64,000 nucleotides of DNA, from assembly GCF_017309385.1 (NCBI RefSeq), contig NZ_JAFJMJ010000002.1, positions 2,976,001-3,040,000 of the forward strand. The letters are read 5' to 3'. The position numbers and the translations under genes are program-made. Under the pieces are notes generated by a model. It searched no databases. It saw only the letters and a list, made by a program, of their open reading frames with translations, and had not been told where the DNA came from. Shown in pieces: positions 50,166 to 57,639 of the stretch (position 1 is the first letter of the stretch; every line of letters starts with the position of its first letter). Source of the DNA: Amycolatopsis sp. 195334CR (GTDB taxonomy: Bacteria; Actinomycetota; Actinomycetes; Mycobacteriales; Pseudonocardiaceae).

Positions 50166-51462
50166 ATCCCTCTTCAGCCCGGCGCCGGTCGGCGTCGGGG
50201 ACGCGGACGAGATCGATGATCTGGTGGCCGTCGCCGGCCGGGAGCGCGGCGAGCACGTCCGGGTCGGTGCAGCCGATGAGGCAGACCTCGGCGTGGTCCA
50301 GCACCTCTTCGACGGACCCGGCCAGCAGCTGGCCCAGGTGCGGCAGCCGGGCTTCGATGTACTCGCGGTTGGCGCCCATCAGCCGGGAGAGGCTGACGTT
50401 GGCGTCGTAGATGCGGAGGTCGTACCCCTTGCCGTGGAGGCGTTCGGCGAGTTCGACCAGCGGGCTCTCGCGCAGGTCGTCGGTGCCGGGCTTGAACGAC
50501 AGGCCGAACAGGCCGAGCTTGCGCTTCCCGGTGCGCACCACCAGGTCGAGCGCGCGCTGGAGGTGTTCGGTGTTCGACGGCAGCACGTGCGACAGGATGG
50601 GGATCGCCACGTCGGCGCGGCGGGCGGCGTAGACCAGGCCACGCAGGTCCTTGGGCAGGCACGAGCCGCCGAAGGCGAAGCCCGGCCGGAGGTAGGCCGC
50701 GCTGAGGTTGAGCTTGCGGTCGGTCAGGAAAACGTCGATCACCTGGTGCGAGTCGAGCCCGAGCGCGCGGCAGATGGCGCCGAGTTCGTTCGCGAAACCG
50801 ATCTTGAGCCCGTGGAAGGAATTGTCGGCGTACTTGGTCATCTCGGCCACCGGGATGGCCACGCGGAATACCTCGCCTGGCAGCCCCTCGTACAGTTTCT
50901 CCACCACGTCGCCGCTGGCCGCGTCGAGTTCGCCGATGACGGTTCTCGGCGGGTCGAAGAAATCCCGGACGCTGCTGCCCTCACGCAGGAACTCGGGGTT
51001 CACCGCGACCCCGAAATCGACGCCCGCGGTGCGCCCGGACGCCTTTTCCAGGATGGGGACCAGCAGGTCGAGGCAGGTGCCGGGCAGCATCGTGCTCCGG
51101 AAGACGACGGTGTGCCGGGTGGTCCGGTCCCGCAGCGCGTCGCCGATCTGTTCGGCCACGCGTTCGAGGAAGGTGGTCGACAGGCTGCCGTTGGGCGAGG
51201 ACGGGGTACCGACGCAGACCAGGGAAAGATCGCTCGCCGCGACCGCCTGCCTGGCGTCGGTCGTGGCTCTCAGCGCGCCGGCGGCGACGACCTCGGCGGT
51301 CAGCTCCCCGATGCGTTCCTCCACCACCGGCGCCCGGCCGCGGGAAATGAGCTCGATCTTCACCGGATTCACGTCGACCCCGACGACTTCGTGCCCGCGC
51401 CCGGCCAAACACGCCGCCGACACACAACCGACGTAGCCGAGCCCGAATACGCTGATCTTCAT
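50146..51462 (-). CDS. GDP-mannose 6-dehydrogenase-like nucleotide sugar dehydrogenase (AlgD-type)
   Basis: Enzyme of 438 aa that oxidises a nucleotide hexose to a uronic acid with two NAD+. It matches Pseudomonas AlgD unusually well from memory: FGLGYVGCVSAACLAGRGHE, VCVGTPSSPNGSL, VNPEFLREGSSVRDF, AEMTKYADNSFHGLKI, and FAFGGSCLPKD whose Cys is residue 268, the same number as the AlgD catalytic Cys; also LSFKPGTDDLRESPLVELAE. GDP-mannose to GDP-mannuronate is therefore the best guess; UDP-glucose is the alternative. RBS GGAGG. Upstream, minus-strand TTGACG (51585-51590) and CTAAAT (51561-51566), 18 bases apart, could be its promoter. Confidence 0.88.
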   Translation of the reverse strand: MKISVFGLGYVGCVSAACLAGRGHEVVGVDVNPVKIELISRGRAPVVEERIGELTAEVVAAGALRATTDARQAVAASDLSLVCVGTPSSPNGSLSTTFLERVAEQIGDALRDRTTRHTVVFRSTMLPGTCLDLLVPILEKASGRTAGVDFGVAVNPEFLREGSSVRDFFDPPRTVIGELDAASGDVVEKLYEGLPGEVFRVAIPVAEMTKYADNSFHGLKIGFANELGAICRALGLDSHQVIDVFLTDRKLNLSAAYLRPGFAFGGSCLPKDLRGLVYAARRADVAIPILSHVLPSNTEHLQRALDLVVRTGKRKLGLFGLSFKPGTDDLRESPLVELAERLHGKGYDLRIYDANVSLSRLMGANREYIEARLPHLGQLLAGSVEEVLDHAEVCLIGCTDPDVLAALPAGDGHQIIDLVRVPDADRRRAEEGYVGLAW

Positions 51463-51639
51463 GCGAATTCCTCCAGCCGCGTTCCGCTGATCCGTTGGTC
51501 GGCGGATGGCTGGGGTTCGTTACGCGGCCCCGCATTCGGCGGAATCCGCGCGTGCAAAGGATTTAGTCCCTCGCGCGGCGGCTCCGTCAAACGCGTTAGA
51601 CAGCTGTTTCCGGGGCGGGAAATCAGCGGCGGTGGCCGG

Positions 51640-52698
51640 TCAGTTCGCTCCGTAGAAGCGCCGGACGCGGCCGATGATGTAGTCCTGATCGCCTTCGGAG
51701 AGATCGGTGTAGGTCGGCAGGTACAGGCCCGTCGCGGCGAACCGGGCGGCGTTCAGCGAGGCCCAGCCCGGGTCGAAGTACATCGGCTGCCTGCTCATCG
51801 GGATGAAGAACGGCCGCGTGTCGATGCCCTCCCCCGCGAGGTATTCGCTCAGCCCGTCCCGGTCCTCGGCGAGCACGTCGAACATCCACAGCACGTCGCG
51901 CGGCGGCATCAGGGTCAGCCCGTCGATGCCTTCGAGGCCCGCCTGGTAGCGCTTCTCGATGGCCGCGCGCAACGCCAGTATCTCGTCCAGCCGCTCCACC
52001 TGCGCCAGCGCGACGCTCGCCTGGAGATTGGTGAACCGGAAGTTGTAGGCCACCTTGCGGTGCAGGTAGCTGTGCTCCTCGCTGGCGCCGAGCCCGCGCA
52101 GGTGCGCCATCTGGCCGGCCAGCCACGGGTCGTCGGTCAGGCAGATGCCGCCCTCCCCGGCGGTGATGATCTTGTTGGCGAACAACGAGAAGCAGGCGAT
52201 GTCGCCGACCGGGCGGACGCCGTGCGCCTCGGCGGTGTCCTCGACCACCCGCAGCCCGTACTCGCGGGCCAGCCGCATGATCGTGGTCATGTCGCACTGC
52301 CTGCCGTAGACGTGCACCGGCATGATCACCTTGGTCCGCGCGGTGATCTTGGCTTCGAGCTGGGTGACGTCGATGGTCAGGTCGTCGGCGCAGTCGACGA
52401 ACACCGGGGTGGCGCCGAGATAGGTGACCGACCAGGCCGAGGCCACGTAGGTGAACTCCGGCACCAGCACCTCGTCGCCGGGGCCGACGCCCAGCGCCCG
52501 CAGCGCGACCGTCAGCGCGGTGGTGCCCGAGGAGCACGAGACCCCGCGGGCCATCCCGTTGTACTCGGCGAAGGCCCGCTCGAACTTCGCCACGTTCGGG
52601 CCCTGTGAGGAGATCCAGTTCCCGGTGACGGCCTCGGTGACGTAGGCGAGCTCGTTGCCCCCGAGGCAGGGCTTGGAGATCGGGTAGGTGAACGCCAT
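51640..52698 (-). CDS. DegT/DnrJ/EryC1/StrS-family aminotransferase
   Basis: PLP-dependent sugar aminotransferase of 352 aa. PLP lysine Lys176 in LFANKIITAGEGG, preceded by VVEDTAEAHG and SSGTTALTVALRALGV. It resembles perosamine-synthase-type enzymes that aminate C4 of nucleotide 4-keto-6-deoxysugars, though no GMD-type dehydratase is in the window. Gap of 7 bases from the GT1 gene upstream; a 177-base gap (51463-51639) with a possible promoter follows. Confidence 0.92.
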   Translation of the reverse strand: MAFTYPISKPCLGGNELAYVTEAVTGNWISSQGPNVAKFERAFAEYNGMARGVSCSSGTTALTVALRALGVGPGDEVLVPEFTYVASAWSVTYLGATPVFVDCADDLTIDVTQLEAKITARTKVIMPVHVYGRQCDMTTIMRLAREYGLRVVEDTAEAHGVRPVGDIACFSLFANKIITAGEGGICLTDDPWLAGQMAHLRGLGASEEHSYLHRKVAYNFRFTNLQASVALAQVERLDEILALRAAIEKRYQAGLEGIDGLTLMPPRDVLWMFDVLAEDRDGLSEYLAGEGIDTRPFFIPMSRQPMYFDPGWASLNAARFAATGLYLPTYTDLSEGDQDYIIGRVRRFYGAN

Positions 52699-52705
52699 GC
52701 CGCCC

Positions 52706-54085
52706 TCAGTTCCGTGCCATCGCGGGAAGGCCCAGGATCAGGTCGGCCGCCTGCCGCGTGCCACCCGCCGCGGCGAACAGCTCGGCGTACTTCTGGGCGT
52801 TGACGCGGAACGAGTCGTCGGCGAGGACCCGTTCGATCTTGTCGAGCAGGTCGTCGGCATGCAGTTCCCACGGCTTGTCCAGAGTGAGGGACACGCCGAA
52901 GTCCAGGCCGCGCCGGGCCTGGTCGTAGGTGTCCACCCACATCGGCCGCAGCACCTGCGGCTTGCCGAAGTGGATGCCCTCGGAGAAGCCGTTGCCGCCC
53001 GCGTGGCCGACGAAGAGCTTCACGTTCTCGTGCGCCAGGACGTCCAATTGGGACGGTACCCAGTTCTCCACGCGCAGGTTCGCCGGGAGGTCTTCGGGTA
53101 GCCACTGCTGTTGTGACTTCGGCAGTTTCCACAGGACGTGGTGCCTGCCGTCGAGGCGCCGCACCACCTCCAGCACCGCGCCGACCTGGCCGGCGGTGAG
53201 CCGGGTGTTGGTGCCGAGTCCGATGTAGATCACCGATTCGTGCGCCGAGAGCCAGTCTTCCAGTTCGTTGCCCGGTGCCTGCGGCAGTGGCGGCAGCAGC
53301 GCCCCGACCAGCTTCACGTTCTCCGGGATGTCCAGCGGATAGTCGAGCTCCCGTACCGTGTGGACCAGCGCCAGCTCGGCCTTCTCCACCCTGGCGAACT
53401 GCCCCGCCACCTCGGGCGCGATGCCGAGTTCCTTGCGGACCTCGGCGTCTTCCAGCCACTGCTTGCGCATCTTCGACGACATGCCCATGGCGATCGTGCG
53501 GAACTGCATGAGCCGGTTCTGCAGTTTCTGCACCAGGTTCTGCTGGTACGGCAGTCCGGAATGCGGCACCGGGAAGGTGCGCGGCGCGTACGACTTGCCG
53601 AAGGGAACGTAGGAAACCAGCACGTTGCTCGGCAGGAACGGCACGTTGAGCACGAACGGGATCTTCTTCGTGATGGCGAGTTCGATGCCGTACTGGCACA
53701 TGCAGTCGATCACCATCAACGCGGGCTGGATCTTCTCGACCGCCTCCTCCAGCTTGCGGTACTTCGGCACGCGCTGCCGGGGATCGATGTTCTTCTCGAT
53801 GATCGCCCGGCGCGCCTTGAACCGCGAGCGCTGGGTCACCTTGCGGTAGGTCTCGTCGTCCCAGTTCTCCGAGAGCACGTCGGGGTGGTGCTCGCCGAGC
53901 GAGAAGAACTCCACCGGGGTGCCCGCGTCGATCGATTCCACATCGGACCGGCGCATCTCGTCCGTGGCGAACCACAGGTCCTCGACGCGGCGGCGGGACA
54001 ACTCGCCGGCCAGCACGAGCATCGTGTTGATCAGCCCGCTGCCGACCATGCTCACGAACAGAACCGGCCGCTGACTCGAACTCAT
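52706..54085 (-). CDS. GT1-family (UGT/MGT-like) glycosyltransferase
   Basis: GT-B glycosyltransferase of 459 aa. N-terminal VLFVSMVGSGLINTMLVLAG, linker YIGLGTNTRLTAGQ, and C-terminal VGHAGGNGFSEGIHFGKPQV, the altered HxGxx/D-Q nucleotide-sugar site of UGTs with WVDTYDQA after it. GT1 enzymes usually decorate lipids or small molecules, so here it may glycosylate a lipid carrier, or the gene may be a neighbour of the locus. First gene of the minus arm; the gap to 54203 contains a minus-strand GATAAT that could be a -10 element. Confidence 0.85.
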   Translation of the reverse strand: MSSSQRPVLFVSMVGSGLINTMLVLAGELSRRRVEDLWFATDEMRRSDVESIDAGTPVEFFSLGEHHPDVLSENWDDETYRKVTQRSRFKARRAIIEKNIDPRQRVPKYRKLEEAVEKIQPALMVIDCMCQYGIELAITKKIPFVLNVPFLPSNVLVSYVPFGKSYAPRTFPVPHSGLPYQQNLVQKLQNRLMQFRTIAMGMSSKMRKQWLEDAEVRKELGIAPEVAGQFARVEKAELALVHTVRELDYPLDIPENVKLVGALLPPLPQAPGNELEDWLSAHESVIYIGLGTNTRLTAGQVGAVLEVVRRLDGRHHVLWKLPKSQQQWLPEDLPANLRVENWVPSQLDVLAHENVKLFVGHAGGNGFSEGIHFGKPQVLRPMWVDTYDQARRGLDFGVSLTLDKPWELHADDLLDKIERVLADDSFRVNAQKYAELFAAAGGTRQAADLILGLPAMARN

Positions 54086-54202
54086 CTACGACTCCCCGGT
54101 GGACGAACTGGTGCCCGCGCAGCATGCCGCACCCCCGCCCGCCGGTGATCGATCTCAAGTCGAATCCCTAGTCGTTACGCCCGAATTATCGTGAACGAGC
54201 AA

Positions 54203-54643
54203 TTAGTCCCCAGTGGACTGAACGTGAATCGGCAACCAGAGCTCCACCTGGTCGTAGCGCCGGTAGAATTCGACGAGCGGCCGTTCTTCGTCCACCCGGG
54301 CGGCGGCCAGCAGTTCGTCGAACCCGGGCGCGATCCGGCCGTAGAGGCCGGGCGGCTCACCGACCAATCTGCCCCGCAGGTACCAGCCGCCGGGCAGCGT
54401 GCCGACCACCAAGCCGTACCGGGCGGGCTCGTCCTCCGGCTTCACCGGGGTGCAGACGGTGTACGTGCCTTCCCGTTCGTCGGCCCGCGCGTACATCTTG
54501 CGCCCGCGCAGGCCCACCAGCCCTTCGAAGTCCGCCCAGAGCTCCTGCATCTCGGGCAGCTCGTCGCGCCCGGTGCGTTCCATCACCGGGACGTCCTCGC
54601 GCCGGATGCGGTCCGGCGTGCCGTGCAGTACCGAATCAGCCAT
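54203..54643 (-). CDS. GyrI-like / effector-binding-domain protein
   Basis: Protein of 146 aa. It has the repeated beta-alpha-beta-beta feel of GyrI-like small-molecule-binding domains: PEMQELWADFEGL, TYTVCTPVKPED, LPGGWYLRGRLVGEP, and an end VEFYRRYDQVELWLPIHV as in AraC effector-binding proteins. No DNA-binding domain. ATG 54643 has only a weak ribosome site. It is 38 bases downstream of the LacI gene and could be co-transcribed with it. Function unknown. Confidence 0.65.
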   Translation of the reverse strand: MADSVLHGTPDRIRREDVPVMERTGRDELPEMQELWADFEGLVGLRGRKMYARADEREGTYTVCTPVKPEDEPARYGLVVGTLPGGWYLRGRLVGEPPGLYGRIAPGFDELLAAARVDEERPLVEFYRRYDQVELWLPIHVQSTGD

Positions 54644-54681
54644 CCCGGCAGCGAACCACGCACCACCGACAAAACCGGCCC

Positions 54682-55677
54682 TCAGGCGGGTTTCGCGTGC
54701 GTGCCCCGCCGCACCAGTTCCGGGGCGAAGCCCGCCTTTCTCGGCGCCAGCTCCGGGTGGTCGATGCGCTCGGCGAGCAGGCGCGCCGACGCGCGGGCCA
54801 TCTCGTGCAGGTCGTGCCGCACGGTGGTCAGGTCGAACGACTCCCACCCGGCCATCGGGATGTCGTCGAAGCCGATCAGCGTCAGCTCCTCCGGGATCCG
54901 GATCCCGTGCCGCAGCGCGGCGTTGAGCGCGCCGATCGCGGTCACGTCGTTGCCGCAGAACACCGCGGTCGGCCGGGGGTCCTGCGCCCACAGCTCGGGC
55001 AGCGCCCGGTAGCCGGTCTCGAAGTCGAACGGGCCGCGCCGGATGTGCCGTTCGGTCAGCGCGATCCCGGCCTCGGCCAGGCCCAGCCGGAACCCCAGTT
55101 CGCGGTCGCGGCCGGTCGAGGTGTCCTGCGGGCCGCTGATGATCGCCACGTCGCGGTGCCCGAGCGCGGCCAGCTCCGCGGCCACCAGCCTGCCGCCCTT
55201 CTCGTTGTCCACCACGGCGCTGTCGGCGTGCGCGTTGGCCGACTCGCGGTTGAGGAACACGTAGGGCAGCCCGCGGCGGCCGAGTTCGTCGGGCAGCGCC
55301 GAGTCGAGCGTGGCCGTCGCCAGCACCACCCCGTCGATCGAGCGGTCCAGCAGGCGCTCGCTGGCGATCGCCGATTCGGACCGCTCGGTGAACAGCATCA
55401 TCCGGTAGTCCAGCCGCTCCAGCTCGTCGTGCAGCGGGCCGACCAGGTGCGGGTAGAACGGATTGGTCAGGTCCGAGATGACCACCCCGACCCGGCGGCT
55501 GCTCCGCGTGGACAGGCTGCGCCCGGCCTCGCTGGGCACGTAGTTCAGCGCCTCGGCCGCGCGGCGGACCCGGTCCAGGGTCGCCGCGGTGACCCTCGGA
55601 TCGCCCCGCAGCGCGCGCGACACCGTGGCCTGGCTGACCCCGGCCAGCCTGGCCACGTCGTGGCTGGTGATCGCCAT
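54682..55677 (-). CDS. LacI-family repressor of the 55.8-64 kb catabolic locus
   Basis: Repressor of 331 aa: HTH ITSHDVARLAGVSQATVSRAL, hinge SEAGRSLSTRSS, and a PBP-like core (VGVVISDLTNPFYPHLVGPL to LIGFDDIPMAGWE). It is divergent from the bicupin operon. One ATACG-centred site lies 19 bases before its start, another before the bicupin gene and two before the ABC transporter genes, so it very likely represses all three transcripts and itself. The inducer should be the pathway substrate or an intermediate. Confidence 0.94.
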   Translation of the reverse strand: MAITSHDVARLAGVSQATVSRALRGDPRVTAATLDRVRRAAEALNYVPSEAGRSLSTRSSRRVGVVISDLTNPFYPHLVGPLHDELERLDYRMMLFTERSESAIASERLLDRSIDGVVLATATLDSALPDELGRRGLPYVFLNRESANAHADSAVVDNEKGGRLVAAELAALGHRDVAIISGPQDTSTGRDRELGFRLGLAEAGIALTERHIRRGPFDFETGYRALPELWAQDPRPTAVFCGNDVTAIGALNAALRHGIRIPEELTLIGFDDIPMAGWESFDLTTVRHDLHEMARASARLLAERIDHPELAPRKAGFAPELVRRGTHAKPA

Positions 55678-55695
55678 CTCCGCCCCTCACCTGTG

Positions 55696-55709
55696 GATGC
55701 ATACGCATC
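55696..55709. promoter_or_regulatory. LacI operator A (autoregulation)
   Basis: GATGCATACGCATC: 5-bp inverted arms GATGC/GCATC around ATAC, with the CATACGCAT core shared with the other three sites. It is 19 bases upstream of the lacI start codon. Confidence 0.78.
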
Positions 55710-55768
55710 GTAGTGCACCCGGCGCGCCGCGGTAGCCGGTTTCGGCCGGGGAGTCAGTGAATCCGGCA

Positions 55769-55774
55769 TTGACA
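55769..55774 (+). promoter_or_regulatory. -35 element of the bicupin operon
   Basis: TTGACA, a perfect -35 hexamer, 52 bases before the bicupin start. The best -10 at the right spacing is TTCAGT (55792-55797, 17-base spacer), which is weak. Operator B lies directly after it, so a bound repressor would block RNA polymerase. Confidence 0.55.
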
Positions 55775-55796
55775 TCCGGCACCGCGATTGCTTCAG

Positions 55797-55810
55797 TACA
55801 TACGTATGCA
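55797..55810. promoter_or_regulatory. LacI operator B (bicupin operon)
   Basis: TACATACGTATGCA contains the perfect 10-bp palindrome CATACGTATG. It lies 16 bases before the bicupin start codon and just downstream of the TTGACA element. Confidence 0.82.
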
Positions 55811-55825
55811 CAACGGGAGGAAGAC

Positions 55826-56950
55826 ATGCGAGTGACCGAGGAGGAGTTGCGGCGGCGGACCATCCGGCGCACCGACTTCGTGTCCTGCGACCAGGCCTTC
55901 ATCGACTGCCGGACCCCCGGGTCCGACCGCAAGGAGAACTACTCGATGATCGGCCCCGGCGTGACGCAGAGCGCCGGGCAGGTGGTCAACCTGCGCGAGG
56001 CCCACGGCTTCAACATCGGCGCCGCGGCGATGCCCGGCGGCATCACCAACAACCTGCACCTGCACTTCACCGCCGAGGTCTTCCTGTGCTTCCGCGGCGA
56101 GTTCCTGCTGCGCTGGGGCGCCGACGGCCGCGAGGGCGAACTGGTGCTGCGCGAGGGCGACATCGCTTCCCTGCCGACGTGGATCTTCCGCGGCTTCACC
56201 AACATCGGCCCCGACGACGGCTGGTTGTTCACCGCGCTCGGCCACGACGACACCGGCGGCATCATCTGGGGCCCCTCGGTGCTGCGCGAGGCCGAGGGCC
56301 ACGGGCTGTACCTCACCGCCGACAACCAGCTGGTCGACACGGTGGCCGGGGACGAGCGCCCGCCCGAGGACCAGCTGGTCGCGCCGATGACCGACGAGCA
56401 GATCGCCGGGCTGCGCAGGTACACGCCCGAGCAGATGCGGCGGAAGGTCGCCACGCCGGCGGACCTGGTCTGGTCCAGCGAGCCGTTCCTCGACAGCAGG
56501 CTGCCCGGCGGCGGGGCCGAACTGGCGCTGGTGATCGGGTACGGGATGACCGAGGACCCCGAGCAGGAACCGCGGATCTTCAAGCCACACGGGCACAACA
56601 TCGCCTGGCTGCGCGCGGAACCCGGGCAGGGCGTGCGGGCGCACCGGCACGCGCAGACCCAGGTGCTGATGGTCAAGGAAGGCGAGTGGGAGGTCACGCT
56701 CAACCTGCACGACGAGGTGTCGGTGCGGCTGGGCCCGTGGGACCTGCTGTCGGTGCCCGCCGGCGCCTGGCGTTCGCTGCGCAACGTCGGTGACGGCACC
56801 GCGAGCATGGTGGTGGTCAACGGCGGGGACGGCCGGGTCCGGCTGGAGTGGGACGACGAGGTGGTCAAGGCGGCCGCCGACGAGGGGGTCGCCATCGACC
56901 ACGACGGCTACCTGGCCCCGTACGCGCTGGTCCCCCGGCCGATCGGATGA
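55826..56950 (+). CDS. Two-domain cupin protein
   Basis: Bicupin of 374 aa, first gene of the LacI-controlled operon. N-terminal cupin around HLHFTAEVFLCFRGEFLLRW with LREGDIASLPTWIFRGF; C-terminal cupin around HRHAQTQVLMVKEGEWEVTL with WDLLSVPAGAWRSL. His-x-His metal ligands are visible in both halves (HLH and HRH). Bicupins can be dioxygenases, isomerases or decarboxylases; I cannot tell which. GGGAGG is 6 bases before the ATG. The next gene starts within its stop (ATGA). Confidence 0.88.
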   Translation: MRVTEEELRRRTIRRTDFVSCDQAFIDCRTPGSDRKENYSMIGPGVTQSAGQVVNLREAHGFNIGAAAMPGGITNNLHLHFTAEVFLCFRGEFLLRWGADGREGELVLREGDIASLPTWIFRGFTNIGPDDGWLFTALGHDDTGGIIWGPSVLREAEGHGLYLTADNQLVDTVAGDERPPEDQLVAPMTDEQIAGLRRYTPEQMRRKVATPADLVWSSEPFLDSRLPGGGAELALVIGYGMTEDPEQEPRIFKPHGHNIAWLRAEPGQGVRAHRHAQTQVLMVKEGEWEVTLNLHDEVSVRLGPWDLLSVPAGAWRSLRNVGDGTASMVVVNGGDGRVRLEWDDEVVKAAADEGVAIDHDGYLAPYALVPRPIG

Positions 56951-57639
56951 CCCTGCCGACGGTGCTGGTGCCCGGCATGCTGTGCGACGCCGCGCTGTGG
57001 GACGGGGTCCGGGCAGAGCTCGGACCCACCGTCGACGTGGCGATCACCGCGGGCGACATCGGCGCGATGGCCGAGCAGGTGCTCGCCGCGGTACCGGGCC
57101 CGTTCCGGCTGGTCGGGCTCAGCCTCGGCGCCATCGTCGGGTTCGAGGTGCTGCGCCGTGCCCCCGAGCGCGTCCGCGGGCTGTGCGCCCTCTCCACCAA
57201 CGCCGGTGCGCCACGACCCGAGCAGCGCGAAGCCTGGCTCGCGCTGGCCCGATCCACTGTGGACGGCCAGTTCGACGCGGTGGTGCGCGAGCGCGTCCTG
57301 CCGACCATGTTCGCCGAACCGGATTCCCCGCTGGCCGGGGCGTTCATGGCGATGGCGCACCGCGTCGGCCCGGCGGTGTTCCTCCGCCAGCTCGCCGCGC
57401 AGGCCACCCGGCGCGACCAGCACGAAGAACTGGCCCGGCACCGGATTCCCGCGCTCGTGCTCTGCGGGGACCGCGATGCCCTGTGCCCACCCGGATTCCA
57501 CGAACGGCTGGCCGCCGCGTTGCCGCTGGCCGAGCTGGAGGTGCTGCCCGGTGCCGGTCACCTGCTGCCGTGGGAGACCGACCTGGGCCCGCTGCTGCGG
57601 GCGCACCTGAACCCCGATCTCGACGAGGAGACCGCGTAA
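56947..57639 (+). CDS. Alpha/beta hydrolase
   Basis: Hydrolase of 230 aa with LVPGMLCDAALWDGV (oxyanion region, G-M instead of H-G), nucleophile elbow GLSLGA, acid in CGDRDALCPP and catalytic His in PGAGHLLPWE. It resembles small esterases/lactonases. ATG overlaps the bicupin stop by 4 bases. In this pathway it may open a lactone or cleave an ester produced by the cupin or the dehydrogenases. Confidence 0.9.
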   Translation: MTLPTVLVPGMLCDAALWDGVRAELGPTVDVAITAGDIGAMAEQVLAAVPGPFRLVGLSLGAIVGFEVLRRAPERVRGLCALSTNAGAPRPEQREAWLALARSTVDGQFDAVVRERVLPTMFAEPDSPLAGAFMAMAHRVGPAVFLRQLAAQATRRDQHEELARHRIPALVLCGDRDALCPPGFHERLAAALPLAELEVLPGAGHLLPWETDLGPLLRAHLNPDLDEETA

